A stretch of 64,000 nt of DNA from an uncultured Alphaproteobacteria bacterium (GTDB lineage: Bacteria; Pseudomonadota; Alphaproteobacteria; Rhodobacterales; Rhodobacteraceae). This document shows positions 53,537 through 62,608 of the stretch, piece after piece; the first letter of the stretch is position 1; every line of letters starts with the position of its first letter. A program made the position numbers and the translations under genes. The stretch covers positions 1 through 64,000 of the forward strand of contig CACGMO010000004.1 of the NCBI GenBank assembly GCA_902574225.1. The letters are read 5' to 3'. The notes beneath the pieces are model-generated. The model was not told the DNA's origin and ran no database searches. It saw only the letters and a program-made list of their open reading frames with translations.

Positions 53537-56500
53537 TTGGAGACAAAAAGTAAACCTACCCTGTTCGGATCTTTTTTTGGTTATTTCATAGCACATAGCA
53601 CGATAGCCAATCTTGTTCTCGTTTTAATTGTTGTTTTAGGTCTTTTCTCTATAAATAAATTGAGGTCACAATTCTTTCCTGATGTGATTATCGAAACTAT
53701 TTATGTCAGTATTAATTGGCCGGGAGCTGGAGCAGAAGATTTGGACTCTGGTGTTGTCGGTTTCCTCGAACCAAGCTTGCTAGAGTTAGAGGGTGTTGAA
53801 CAGATTGTATCGCGCTCGTATGAAGGTGTATCAAGGATTAAGATAGATTTTATTTCAAATTGGGATATGGAGAAAGCATTAGATGACGTTAAACTTGCCG
53901 TAGAAGAGGCACAAAATTTACCGGACGAAATAGATGATATTGATATTAAAAGAAGAGTATGGAGGGATCGAGTAACTAATGTTGTTTTCTCAGGCCCATT
54001 TAGTGTTCAACAATTAGAAAAATACTCAGACCAGTTCTTACAAATTTTATATTCTAAAGGAATAAGTAAAACATCTACTCAAGGGGGAATGAACCCAATA
54101 GTTAGAGTAGTAGTTCCCGAAAGTAGTCTTATCAAAAACAATTTAACGCTTCGTGAGTTATCTGGTGCTGTTAGCACAGGAGCTTCAAGTAGACCAGCAG
54201 GAGAAACTAGTGATGGTTTGGCAAGGTTAAAGGCTGGAGCACAAAAAACACAAGAAATAGACCTATCTGGCATAACTGTAAAAACGCTAGGAACAGGAGA
54301 AAACGTTAAACTAGGGGACATAGGCTCAATAAGTGTTGACAGATCGCCAGCTGTTGAATTTTTTAAGGGTGAATACCCTGCCATTATCACAAGAGTAGAC
54401 AGAGGGTCAGAGGGTGATGCAATTGAAATACAAGAAAAAGTTGAAGCCACAATTGAAGAGTTTCAGTTAAATACTCCAGATACTCTTTCCATAGAATTGT
54501 CAGGAACCCGTACCGAGGCAATCAAAAACAGATTGAATATTTTAATTTCTAATGGAATAGTTGGATTAATTTTAGTTTTGTTTTTTCTGTTTCTGTTTCT
54601 GAATGCAGAAACAGCCTTTTGGGTTGCTGTTGGAATTCCCGTCGCTTTATTTGCTTCGTTTGGGTTTATGTACCTTCTTGGGATTTCAATAAATATGATA
54701 TCACTTTTTGCATTAATAATATGTTTGGGAATTGTGGTTGATGATGCGATTGTAGTGGCTGAACATGCTGATTACAGAGCATCAATATTGAAGGAGAATC
54801 CTTATAATGCTGCTAAGAATGCAGCAACTTTTATGGGCTTACCAGTTTTCACAGCTACGATAACAACTGTGCTAGCTTTTAGTGGATTAGTACTCATCGG
54901 TGGCAGGTTTGGTTCATTAATTGCTGACATCCCATATACAGTAATATTGGTATTACTTGCATCTCTTTTAGAGTGTTTTCTGATTCTTCCAAATCATATG
55001 TTTCATAGTCTGAAAAATAGTGCCAAGCGCATTAAATGGTATAATGCACCCAGCCGAAAATTTAATGAAAAATTTGAAATATTTAAAAATAAGTATTTTA
55101 GAAATTTTATTCAACTGAATTTGCAGTATCGATATCTAAGCTTGGTTTTTATGCTTTCACTTTTATTTTGCTCGGTTAGTTTGTTAGTCTCGGGTGATGT
55201 AAAATGGAGGTTCTGGAATCCACCGGAGATAGGGCGTTTAACGGCCAATATTGCGATGGTTCCAGGAGCAACAAGAAATGATACTCTTATCATGCTGAGG
55301 GAACTAGAAAGAGCAAATAAAAAAGTAGCCGAAGATTTCCAGAAAGATAATGGTAGAAATCCTATTACTTTTCGAATAATGCAAGTTGGTGGCAATGAAC
55401 GGCTAATTGCCGGCACTGAAAATAGAGATAAAGATTTGCTTGGCTCTTTCACCGTTGAGTTAATAGACGCCGACTCAAGGCCCTATTCATCTTTTACATA
55501 TCTCGCAGCTCTACAGGATGAAGTAAATAAAAGCCCACTCCTTGAAACTATTAGTTTTAGAAGATGGGGTTCTGGTCCAGGATCAGACGGTATCTCAATA
55601 AATTTAACTGGATCAGATCCAAAAAACTTGAAAGCTGCAGCCGAACAATTGAAAGCATCTTTGTCACCCTATCAAGAGGTATCTGCTTTAGAGGATAATC
55701 AAGGGTATGATAAGACAGAGTATATTATGACACTTACCGATTATGGTAAAAAACTTGGTTTCACCATCGATGGTGTAGGCGGGCAACTATCAGACAGATT
55801 AAATGGTATTGAGTCTTTAACGTTTTTAAAAGGAAATAAAACAGGGAAAATTATACTTGAACTAGATAAAGAAGACTCAAAGGGTGATTTTATATACAAC
55901 GCAAAAGTTAGAAGTAAGAGTGGTAATTACGGAAGCCTTTCAGATATTGTAAAAATTAGGGCCCAATATGGATTTTCATCTGTGACCAGAGAAGATGGGC
56001 AAAAACTTATAACGGTCACAGGACAACTTTCGGAAGAAGATGCAGAGCAAGCAGAGTTTGTAAAAGATAAGATAGCAAATGAAATTTTGCCTGCGATAGA
56101 AGAAAACTTTGGTGTGATCAGTAACCTTACGGGTTTAGCAGAACAGGAGCGCAGGTTTTTAGGAGAGGCGCTTATTGCCTTTCTCTTATGCGTTTTAGGC
56201 ATTTATTTAACTTTAGCATGGGTTTTTGCAAGCTGGTCCAGACCAATGGTTATTATGTTGATAATTCCTTTCGGGTTAATTGGAGCTCTCTGGGGTCATT
56301 ATGTTTATGGTATAGCTTTATCGATGTTTAGCATTATAGGGCTTATTGGAATGACAGGAATTATTATCAACGATTCAATCGTGTTGATTTCTACTTTCAA
56401 TGAATACAGGAAAAAATTGGATAATCTAGGGGCAATTACGAAAGCTACCTGCGATAGATTAAGACCTATACTTTTGACAACGCTAACAACAGTTTTTGGA

Positions 56501-56899
56501 TTGGCGCCTTTACTTTTCGAACAATCGAGAGATGCTCAGTTTTTAAAGCCAACCGTAATCACTTTAGTTTTTGGGTTAGGTTTTGGGATGGTAATTCTGC
56601 TGACAATAGTACCAGTCTTCATAGCGGTACAGCATGATTTATATAAGTTCTATAAGTCTTTTACCAGATTTGTCTTTTCTTTGAGACTTAATAGGCAGAA
56701 TGGGTGGAAAAACTTAACTTATTTTCTAATATTTCTTTTGGGAGTATTATCTTTAATCGTCGCGCAAGTATTATTTTCTTTCGAATATTTCTTTATCTTT
56801 TTCACTGCTTATGTATGTATAGGATTGTTTTATGTTTGGTTTGCGTTTATGAAACTAATACAAGACAGAGTTTTTTCATTCAGAAAGCCAACATTTTAA
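53537..56899 (+). CDS. RND-family efflux pump, inner-membrane transporter
   Basis: 1120-residue HAE1/AcrB-type proton-driven exporter. Helix 4 carries the proton-relay Asp pair in GIVVDDAIVVAEHAD (about residues 400-414). Two large periplasmic loops and helices 2-6 and 8-12 follow the family pattern (IPFGLIGALWGH, MTGIIINDSIVLIST). After the normal twelfth helix there are two more hydrophobic segments (about 1057-1076 and 1082-1103), giving 14. TTG start at 53537. Forms a pair with the adaptor upstream; substrate unknown. Confidence 0.92.
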   Translation: METKSKPTLFGSFFGYFIAHSTIANLVLVLIVVLGLFSINKLRSQFFPDVIIETIYVSINWPGAGAEDLDSGVVGFLEPSLLELEGVEQIVSRSYEGVSRIKIDFISNWDMEKALDDVKLAVEEAQNLPDEIDDIDIKRRVWRDRVTNVVFSGPFSVQQLEKYSDQFLQILYSKGISKTSTQGGMNPIVRVVVPESSLIKNNLTLRELSGAVSTGASSRPAGETSDGLARLKAGAQKTQEIDLSGITVKTLGTGENVKLGDIGSISVDRSPAVEFFKGEYPAIITRVDRGSEGDAIEIQEKVEATIEEFQLNTPDTLSIELSGTRTEAIKNRLNILISNGIVGLILVLFFLFLFLNAETAFWVAVGIPVALFASFGFMYLLGISINMISLFALIICLGIVVDDAIVVAEHADYRASILKENPYNAAKNAATFMGLPVFTATITTVLAFSGLVLIGGRFGSLIADIPYTVILVLLASLLECFLILPNHMFHSLKNSAKRIKWYNAPSRKFNEKFEIFKNKYFRNFIQLNLQYRYLSLVFMLSLLFCSVSLLVSGDVKWRFWNPPEIGRLTANIAMVPGATRNDTLIMLRELERANKKVAEDFQKDNGRNPITFRIMQVGGNERLIAGTENRDKDLLGSFTVELIDADSRPYSSFTYLAALQDEVNKSPLLETISFRRWGSGPGSDGISINLTGSDPKNLKAAAEQLKASLSPYQEVSALEDNQGYDKTEYIMTLTDYGKKLGFTIDGVGGQLSDRLNGIESLTFLKGNKTGKIILELDKEDSKGDFIYNAKVRSKSGNYGSLSDIVKIRAQYGFSSVTREDGQKLITVTGQLSEEDAEQAEFVKDKIANEILPAIEENFGVISNLTGLAEQERRFLGEALIAFLLCVLGIYLTLAWVFASWSRPMVIMLIIPFGLIGALWGHYVYGIALSMFSIIGLIGMTGIIINDSIVLISTFNEYRKKLDNLGAITKATCDRLRPILLTTLTTVFGLAPLLFEQSRDAQFLKPTVITLVFGLGFGMVILLTIVPVFIAVQHDLYKFYKSFTRFVFSLRLNRQNGWKNLTYFLIFLLGVLSLIVAQVLFSFEYFFIFFTAYVCIGLFYVWFAFMKLIQDRVFSFRKPTF

Positions 56900-56906
56900 A
56901 AAAAGA

Positions 56907-57692
56907 TTAAGAAGGACAACCAATAGTTTTTTTAGCTATCTTTCCGTCTAAATATAAAAGAGAAAATTTTTTTTTATCCTTATTTTTCTTTGAAGGGTCT
57001 TTTAATTTTAGTAAAGCCTCAACTCTTCCACTCTTGGGATAGAATGACTGTTTTTCTATAATCCACGAATTTCCCTCATAATCTACTAAAACGCTACTCA
57101 CTGATTTATTATTTCTAATGAAATTATTTTCAATGGTAATTCGGTATTCCTTCTCCGTCTCTTTCTTTATTATACATTTATTAGAATTTCCAAAACTCGT
57201 TGTCATCGTAATTCTATTTTTTGATTTTAGAAGCTTATCTAGAACCAAATAATTAAGATCACCCTCATCACTTATCTCTAGAGTTTTATTCTGAACAATA
57301 CAGACGCTCTTGCAAATGCCAAAAGAGATATCCAAATGTAAATGTATCTTTTTTCGCTCATCTAATTTTTTTATTTCTATTGGTAGCAAAAGGTCATCAT
57401 CGTAACCAAGATACGTAAAATTTTTAGGCCCTAATTTTTTTGGATATGGCCAAGAAATAGAAAATGACTCAAGATTTTTTTCGGTTAATACTCTTATCTT
57501 AGGGATGAAGCCATTTGGTCCTGGAAACTTCCAATATGTACTCCAACCCTCAGGAAACGCTATGCTTATAGCACCCCTGGTTGAGGTATCTCCAGATAAA
57601 TTATAATACTCTACATTCGCCTGAGAAAAACTTGGTTTGAGTAAGGTTAAGTTGACGAAGAGAATAGTAAAAACAAAGATTATTTTTAACAA
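56907..57692 (-). CDS. secreted DsbD N-terminal-domain-like protein
   Basis: 261 residues with a signal peptide (hydrophobic core at about residues 3-18, likely cleavage near the SFSQA segment). GAISIAFPEGWSTYWKFPG and WPYPKKLGP are typical of alphaproteobacterial DsbD-alpha-like (ScsB/DsbD_N) proteins. The cysteine pair Cys127/Cys131 lies in FGICKSVCIV. It probably shuttles electrons in the periplasm, but the membrane DsbD-beta and thioredoxin domains are missing. Partner unknown. Confidence 0.82.
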   Translation of the reverse strand: MLKIIFVFTILFVNLTLLKPSFSQANVEYYNLSGDTSTRGAISIAFPEGWSTYWKFPGPNGFIPKIRVLTEKNLESFSISWPYPKKLGPKNFTYLGYDDDLLLPIEIKKLDERKKIHLHLDISFGICKSVCIVQNKTLEISDEGDLNYLVLDKLLKSKNRITMTTSFGNSNKCIIKKETEKEYRITIENNFIRNNKSVSSVLVDYEGNSWIIEKQSFYPKSGRVEALLKLKDPSKKNKDKKKFSLLYLDGKIAKKTIGCPS

Positions 57693-57761
57693 AATTTTGT
57701 TCCTCTAATTGGTAACTCTAATAAGTTTATGCATATTTTTTTTTTCAATCTATAATTAAGA

Positions 57762-58328
57762 ATGATCAATGAAAACTATAAAGGAAAATTGTTGATTTCG
57801 TCGCCAGAAATATCGGATGGTGTTTTTGATAAGAGCATTATCCTTATTTGTGAACATGATGCTAATGGCACTATGGGTTTTATTTTGAATAAGCCTTTTA
57901 TAAATGTTAGCTTGGAGACGATATGGACCAATATAGGCTACGAGAAAAAAAATCCATACTTTACTAATGAAGATGTATTCATAGGGGGTCCTCTGGCATC
58001 AAATGCGATGTTTGTGATCCATACACCTGAGTACTTTATAGACAAAAAAACGATTAAGGTTTGCAAAGAAATTTCTGTAACAGGAACCAAAGAGATTACA
58101 GATGACATCCAGAAAGGACAAGGTCCTAGAAGAGCGATTTTTTTACTCGGTTATTCTGGCTGGACACCGGGGCAATTAGAAGATGAAATTATGAGGGATA
58201 GTTGGTTTGTATCAGAGAAATTTCATAATCTTATTTTCAGCGTCGATTATCAAACGAAGTGGACAGATGCCTTATTCCTTATAGGAATTGATCCCTCTAA
58301 ATTATCCTCGTATGCTGGATCCTCCTAA
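57762..58328 (+). CDS. YqgE/AlgH family protein (UPF0301)
   Basis: 188 residues; GKLLISSPEISDGVFDKSIILICEH, GTMGFILNKP, VFIGGPL, and the late LGYSGWTPGQLEDEIMRDSWF are the complete YqgE signature. Conserved across proteobacteria; function uncertain (AlgH was linked to alginate regulation). Divergent from the DsbD-N-like gene; convergent with the threonylcarbamoyl-AMP synthase gene. Confidence 0.93.
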   Translation: MINENYKGKLLISSPEISDGVFDKSIILICEHDANGTMGFILNKPFINVSLETIWTNIGYEKKNPYFTNEDVFIGGPLASNAMFVIHTPEYFIDKKTIKVCKEISVTGTKEITDDIQKGQGPRRAIFLLGYSGWTPGQLEDEIMRDSWFVSEKFHNLIFSVDYQTKWTDALFLIGIDPSKLSSYAGSS

Positions 58329-58334
58329 ATTATA

Positions 58335-59288
58335 TTATTTTGCTACAGCTCTCAATAGCCTATCGTTTATCGCTGCTCCTACACCATTTGATGGTATAGG
58401 AGCTACTTTTATGGGAACTCCACCTTTAGCTTCGCTCATTCGATCTAAAATATGAAGAAAAGTGAAAAGGTTTTTTGCAGCTTCTTCTAAGTTTTTTGAC
58501 TCAGTTAGTGTTAATCCATCAATTTCTTTTGGATGAGGCCCGAAGCTCAAAAATATATCCCCTCTATTAGGTTTATTTTGATTTAAAAGCAATTTAGCAT
58601 CTGGTGAATAGTGCTTTAACAATTGTCCCGGACTTTTTATCTGTTTTTCTGATTGCAAGCTGGGTGTGATTTCATATTCTAAACAACTAGATATTTCTTC
58701 CAGCGTAATATTTCCAAGTCTAAGAATTAAAGGTTTTTCCACTGAGCAGTCGACTACTGTGCTTTCAAGTCCGAGTTCGGCATCACCTCCGTTTAGAAGA
58801 GCATCTATACTATTTTCTAACTTGGCAAATACATCTCCCGGACTTGTACAGGTAAGTTTCCCAGATTTATTCGCTGAAGGCGCAGCTATAGGTTTTTCTA
58901 ACTGCCTTATTAATCTGCTAGCAATAATGTTACTCGGACATCTTAAAGCTATAGTTTCTAGTTTCGCAGTAGCCGACTCAACGATCTTCGATTTCTTCTT
59001 TTTTACTATTATGGTTAAGGGTCCAGGCCAAAACTTTTTTACAAGTTTTTGAGCTGTGTAATTGAAAATCCCATATTCGCTCGCCATGTCGAAGCTAGAC
59101 ACGTGAATGATTAGCGGGTTGAAACTAGGTCGTCTTTTTATTTCATATAATTTTTTTACAGCCTGTTTTGAGAAGGCGTTTGCACCAAGTCCATAAACTG
59201 TCTCTGTGGGGAAAGCAACAATACCATTATTAGTTAAAATCTCTGCTGCTTCCTCAATACCTTCAAGGCTATCTTCAATTATCTTCAT
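58335..59288 (-). CDS. L-threonylcarbamoyladenylate synthase (Sua5 type)
   Basis: 317 residues: YrdC domain (IVAFPTETVYGLGANAF, KRRPSFNPLIIHV, CPSNIIASRLI, APSANKSGKLT) plus the extra Sua5 C-terminal domain (PGQLLKHYSPDAKLLL onward), longer than bacterial TsaC. Makes the threonylcarbamoyl-AMP used for t6A in ANN-decoding tRNAs. Divergent from the acyl-CoA dehydrogenase at 59372. Confidence 0.93.
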   Translation of the reverse strand: MKIIEDSLEGIEEAAEILTNNGIVAFPTETVYGLGANAFSKQAVKKLYEIKRRPSFNPLIIHVSSFDMASEYGIFNYTAQKLVKKFWPGPLTIIVKKKKSKIVESATAKLETIALRCPSNIIASRLIRQLEKPIAAPSANKSGKLTCTSPGDVFAKLENSIDALLNGGDAELGLESTVVDCSVEKPLILRLGNITLEEISSCLEYEITPSLQSEKQIKSPGQLLKHYSPDAKLLLNQNKPNRGDIFLSFGPHPKEIDGLTLTESKNLEEAAKNLFTFLHILDRMSEAKGGVPIKVAPIPSNGVGAAINDRLLRAVAK

Positions 59289-59371
59289 TTGGACAATATG
59301 ACATGTTGATTTGTTGAATTTTAAATACTAGAGTTCTTCTATTAAATCAATTCATTAAAGAGTAAGAAAGA

Positions 59372-61114
59372 ATGAGTTATATCGCCCCAATCGATGAAAC
59401 AAAGTTTTGGCTACATGAGATACTGGAAGCAAAAAGGCTGTTCTCTCTTTCGAAATTTCATGGGTTAAAAAAAGATGATTTAAATCTAATTCTTAGTGAG
59501 GCTGCTAAAATCACATCAGAAAGTATTTATCCTCTCAATCAGAAATCAGACCAAAGTCCTGCAAAACTAGAAAATGGAGTATGTCGAACAACGCCGGGCT
59601 TTGCTGAGGCATACGAGCTTTTGATCCAAGGTGGCTGGGCAGGTATTTCTGGTGATCAGAAATATGGAGGGATGGGCTTACCATCCATAGTCACAAGTTG
59701 CTTCAATGAATATTTTGGCAGCGCATGTCTTTCATTTTCGTTACTGTTTTTAATGAATCAAGGTCAGATCGATGCTCTGGAAAATCATGCTAACGAGGAC
59801 ATAAAAAATATCTTTTTACCAAAATTAAATTCCGGGGAATGGACCGGTACTATGAATTTAACAGAGCCACACGCAGGCTCAGATGTCGGAGCGTTAACGA
59901 CTAAAGCAGAAAAAAATAGTGATGGGTCTTATGCGATTACTGGCCAGAAAATATATATTAGTTGGGGTGAACATGACTTATCAAATAATATATGTCATTT
60001 AGTTCTAGCAAGATTACCAAACTCATCAAAAGGATCAAAGGGTGTTTCCCTTTTTATTGTGCCAAAGTATATCCAAAATCAAGAGGATGAGTGGATTTTA
60101 GAAAATAATGTCAAAGCTATTTCGGTCGAAAAGAAAATGGGCATGCATGGATCTCCGACGGCTGTAATTGAGTATAAAGAATCACGAGGTTGGTTAGTTG
60201 GTGATGAAAACGCTGGGCTACACGCAATGTTTACGATGATGAATAATGCTAGACTGGGTGTTGGGATCGAAGGATTGTCACAGTGCGAATTAGCTACCCA
60301 AAAAGCTTTAGAATTTGCAAGAAACCGAAAACAGGGTCATGCAAAAATTGATAATAGGAAGGGTGTAATTCTGGATCATCCAGATGTGAGAAGAATGCTT
60401 ATAACAATGAAATCGCTAACAGCAGCTGTCAGGGCTTTATGTCTTGACGCTGCACTTTCTCTGGATCTTTCTAAGTCAAATGACGAACAAACTGCGAGCA
60501 AAGAGAATGCAAGGGCCTCATTTTTAATTCCAATAGCTAAAGCATTCTCTACAGATATTGGATGTCGAGTGGCTGATATTGGCATACAAGTGCATGGAGG
60601 AATGGGTTACGTTGAAGAAACAGGTGTAGCACAGGTTTTTCGTGATGTCAGAGTAACTGCTATTTATGAAGGCACCAATGGCATCCAAGCTATTGATCTT
60701 GTAGGAAGAAAATTGGCTGATAGTGGAAAAGCTGCCAATGGGCTAATCGACGAAATGAAATTAACAATTAGCAATTGTAATAATCATGAAGATCAACAAA
60801 TAAGGGAGATGGGGACTAGATTATCTAAATCATTGTTATGTTTGGAGAGTACGTTAAAATGGATGCTAAAACAAGAAGATTTTAATAATAGACTTGCAGG
60901 TGCAACTCCGTTTTTACAAGCTTTTGGAATGATTTTAGGTGCAAATTATTTGGTTAAGGCAGCAATGAAAACTGACACAGTAGATAGAAAATCACTAGCT
61001 CAATTTTATTGTGTAAATATTCTTCCGGAAATGGAGGCCTATGGAGTTATAAGTCAAAGTGGGCAGAGATCGTTATATAATTTTACCGATAATTTTTTTG
61101 GGTTTTCTCAGTAA
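59372..61114 (+). CDS. acyl-CoA dehydrogenase with C-terminal domain (DmdC-like)
   Basis: 580 residues, longer than simple acyl-CoA dehydrogenases, with an extra C-terminal domain as in DmdC and related proteins. MNLTEPHAGSDVGALTTKAE, GQKIYISWGEHD, MGMHGSPTAVI, and the catalytic-region YEGTNGIQAIDLVGRKL match this subfamily. DmdC oxidises methylmercaptopropionyl-CoA in DMSP breakdown, but many paralogues act on other acyl-CoAs and no dmdB/dmdD neighbours are present. Stop and the next ATG overlap as TAATG. Confidence 0.88.
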   Translation: MSYIAPIDETKFWLHEILEAKRLFSLSKFHGLKKDDLNLILSEAAKITSESIYPLNQKSDQSPAKLENGVCRTTPGFAEAYELLIQGGWAGISGDQKYGGMGLPSIVTSCFNEYFGSACLSFSLLFLMNQGQIDALENHANEDIKNIFLPKLNSGEWTGTMNLTEPHAGSDVGALTTKAEKNSDGSYAITGQKIYISWGEHDLSNNICHLVLARLPNSSKGSKGVSLFIVPKYIQNQEDEWILENNVKAISVEKKMGMHGSPTAVIEYKESRGWLVGDENAGLHAMFTMMNNARLGVGIEGLSQCELATQKALEFARNRKQGHAKIDNRKGVILDHPDVRRMLITMKSLTAAVRALCLDAALSLDLSKSNDEQTASKENARASFLIPIAKAFSTDIGCRVADIGIQVHGGMGYVEETGVAQVFRDVRVTAIYEGTNGIQAIDLVGRKLADSGKAANGLIDEMKLTISNCNNHEDQQIREMGTRLSKSLLCLESTLKWMLKQEDFNNRLAGATPFLQAFGMILGANYLVKAAMKTDTVDRKSLAQFYCVNILPEMEAYGVISQSGQRSLYNFTDNFFGFSQ

Positions 61115-62151
61115 TGAAAAATATAGAGTTTGTTTTTCAGGAAAGTCCTGAGGCTGGGAAACTATATAAGATCACTGAAGGCGTATATTGGTTTCCAATG
61201 CCTCTGCCTATGATGGGACCCGAATATGTAAATTGCTACATTTTAGATGATGGGCAAGAAATAGCATTGGTAGACACTGGTGCAAACATTGGAGATTGTA
61301 AAAATATATGGGAAAATACTCTTAAAAAAAATTTTCCTAAAAAAAAAGTAAGTAATGTATATGTAACACACCATCATCCCGACCATATCGGGTTGGCCGG
61401 GTGGCTATGCGACAACTACGATACTGAAATGATTTGCTCTCGTACTACCTATTTGATGGCTAAAATGCTTTCTCTAGATGTGCACGAAAAGGTTAGTGCG
61501 AGTACAGAGCTCTTTTGGAAGCAGGCAGGCATGTCTCAACAAATGCTTGAAGAAAAACTTAGAGCTAGACCCTTTAATTTTGGAGATGGTGTTTCATCGC
61601 TAAATAAAGGTTTTATAAGAATTAGTGAAAATGAAATAATTACTATAAATGGAGTCGACTGGGCAGTAAGTATGGGAAATGGGCACGCCCCTGAGCATGC
61701 AACTTTTTGGTCAAAAGAGTTAAATATAGTTCTTGCTGGTGATCAAGTTTTACCTGGAATTTCATCTAACCTAGGTGTTTATCCTACAGAACCAAATGCA
61801 GATACTGTAGGTGATTGGATAAACAGTTGTAAGAAATTTCTTGAGCTAGCTAGCGATGATCATGTAGTTTTACCTGGTCATGGTAGACCATTTTCTGGAC
61901 TACCTCGAAGACTAGTGCAGTTAATTGAAAACCATGAAGCTGCGCTTAAAAGGATAAAGGAAGCCTTAGAGGTTGAACCAAAAACTGCTGTGGAGCTATT
62001 CAAGACAATATTTAAAAGGGATATTAATAAAAGAGAATATATGTTAGCATTACATGAAGCAGTCGGACATGTTAATCACCTCTATAAAACTGGATTAGTT
62101 AATAGGCACATTAGGCAGGACGGCGCATTTATTTTTGAATTGATAAGGTAA
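61114..62151 (+). CDS. metallo-beta-lactamase-fold hydrolase
   Basis: 345 residues. Zinc motif VTHHHPDHIGLAGWL, NGHAPEH, LAGDQVLPG and LPGHGRPF are the MBL metal-ligand blocks. A C-terminal helical region follows, as in the LACTB2/MBL group that often sits beside acyl-CoA dehydrogenases. It may hydrolyse a thioester or related substrate, inferred from the translationally coupled dehydrogenase upstream. Confidence 0.88.
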   Translation: MKNIEFVFQESPEAGKLYKITEGVYWFPMPLPMMGPEYVNCYILDDGQEIALVDTGANIGDCKNIWENTLKKNFPKKKVSNVYVTHHHPDHIGLAGWLCDNYDTEMICSRTTYLMAKMLSLDVHEKVSASTELFWKQAGMSQQMLEEKLRARPFNFGDGVSSLNKGFIRISENEIITINGVDWAVSMGNGHAPEHATFWSKELNIVLAGDQVLPGISSNLGVYPTEPNADTVGDWINSCKKFLELASDDHVVLPGHGRPFSGLPRRLVQLIENHEAALKRIKEALEVEPKTAVELFKTIFKRDINKREYMLALHEAVGHVNHLYKTGLVNRHIRQDGAFIFELIR

Positions 62152-62166
62152 CTAGGAGTGCTACAA

Positions 62167-62298
62167 ATGAATTACAAAAAAGGTGAGATGGATATAGAAG
62201 AGCAAAAGAAAATTTATTCTGGTTTCATAAGGTTTTTAATCGCCGTAGTTGCATTTTCAACATTTGCATTGATTTTTTTAGCAGTTTTCAATTCGTAG
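62167..62298 (+). CDS. aa3-type cytochrome c oxidase subunit IV
   Basis: A 43-residue gene. The polar N-terminus (MNYKKGEMDIEEQKKIYSG) precedes a single membrane helix (FIRFLIAVVAFSTFALIFLA) ending VFNS. This is the small subunit IV of alphaproteobacterial aa3 cytochrome c oxidase, which wraps the catalytic core. AGGAG lies about 8 bp before ATG 62167. It is detached from the main cox operon, as is usual. Confidence 0.82.
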   Translation: MNYKKGEMDIEEQKKIYSGFIRFLIAVVAFSTFALIFLAVFNS

Positions 62299-62300
62299 GG

Positions 62301-62327
62301 GGCTTTCGTTTACAGAAGGCCTTCTCT
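62301..62327 (+). terminator. possible Rho-independent terminator after the oxidase subunit gene
   Basis: GGCTTTC (62301-62307), a 7-base loop, GAAGGCC (62315-62321) with one G-U pair, then TTCTCTT. It follows the oxidase subunit stop and overlaps the 3' end of the convergent rpsU. On the minus strand there is no T-tract, so it would work only in the plus direction. The U-tract is imperfect. Confidence 0.35.
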
Positions 62328-62516
62328 TAACATTTTTTTTCTAGCCAGCTTTCTTGCCCTTCTAACAGCTTCGGCTTTCTCTCTAGCTTTTTTTACAGAT
62401 GGCTTTTCAAAATGCTGTTTGAGCTTCATTTCCCTAAAAACTCCCTCTCGTTGTAGTTTTTTTTTCAGGGCTCTTAAAGCTTGCTCGATATTGTTATCTC
62501 TTACGTTTACTTGCAC
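62310..62516 (-). CDS. rpsU: 30S ribosomal protein S21
   Basis: 68 residues, [19 protein letters not shown] then the strongly basic helical region (RREGVFRE-like and [10 protein letters not shown]-like repeats of Arg/Lys/Ala) ending LREGLL. Typical alphaproteobacterial S21 length. AAGGA lies 5 bp before ATG 62516. Mono-cistronic and convergent with the oxidase subunit gene. Confidence 0.95.
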   Translation of the reverse strand: MQVNVRDNNIEQALRALKKKLQREGVFREMKLKQHFEKPSVKKAREKAEAVRRARKLARKKMLREGLL

Positions 62517-62608
62517 GCATAAATCCTTATAAAGTTATGACAGTGATTGATATCAAGACAGTCAGTGCTTGTCTACAAAAATAATGACAAAATAAGGAAA
62601 AAGAGGAT

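Noticed and set aside
62517-62608. Operator from the TTGATATCAA palindrome between rpsU and the PIG3 gene
   Set aside because: A 10-bp AT-rich palindrome in a short divergent gap is too weak to call.
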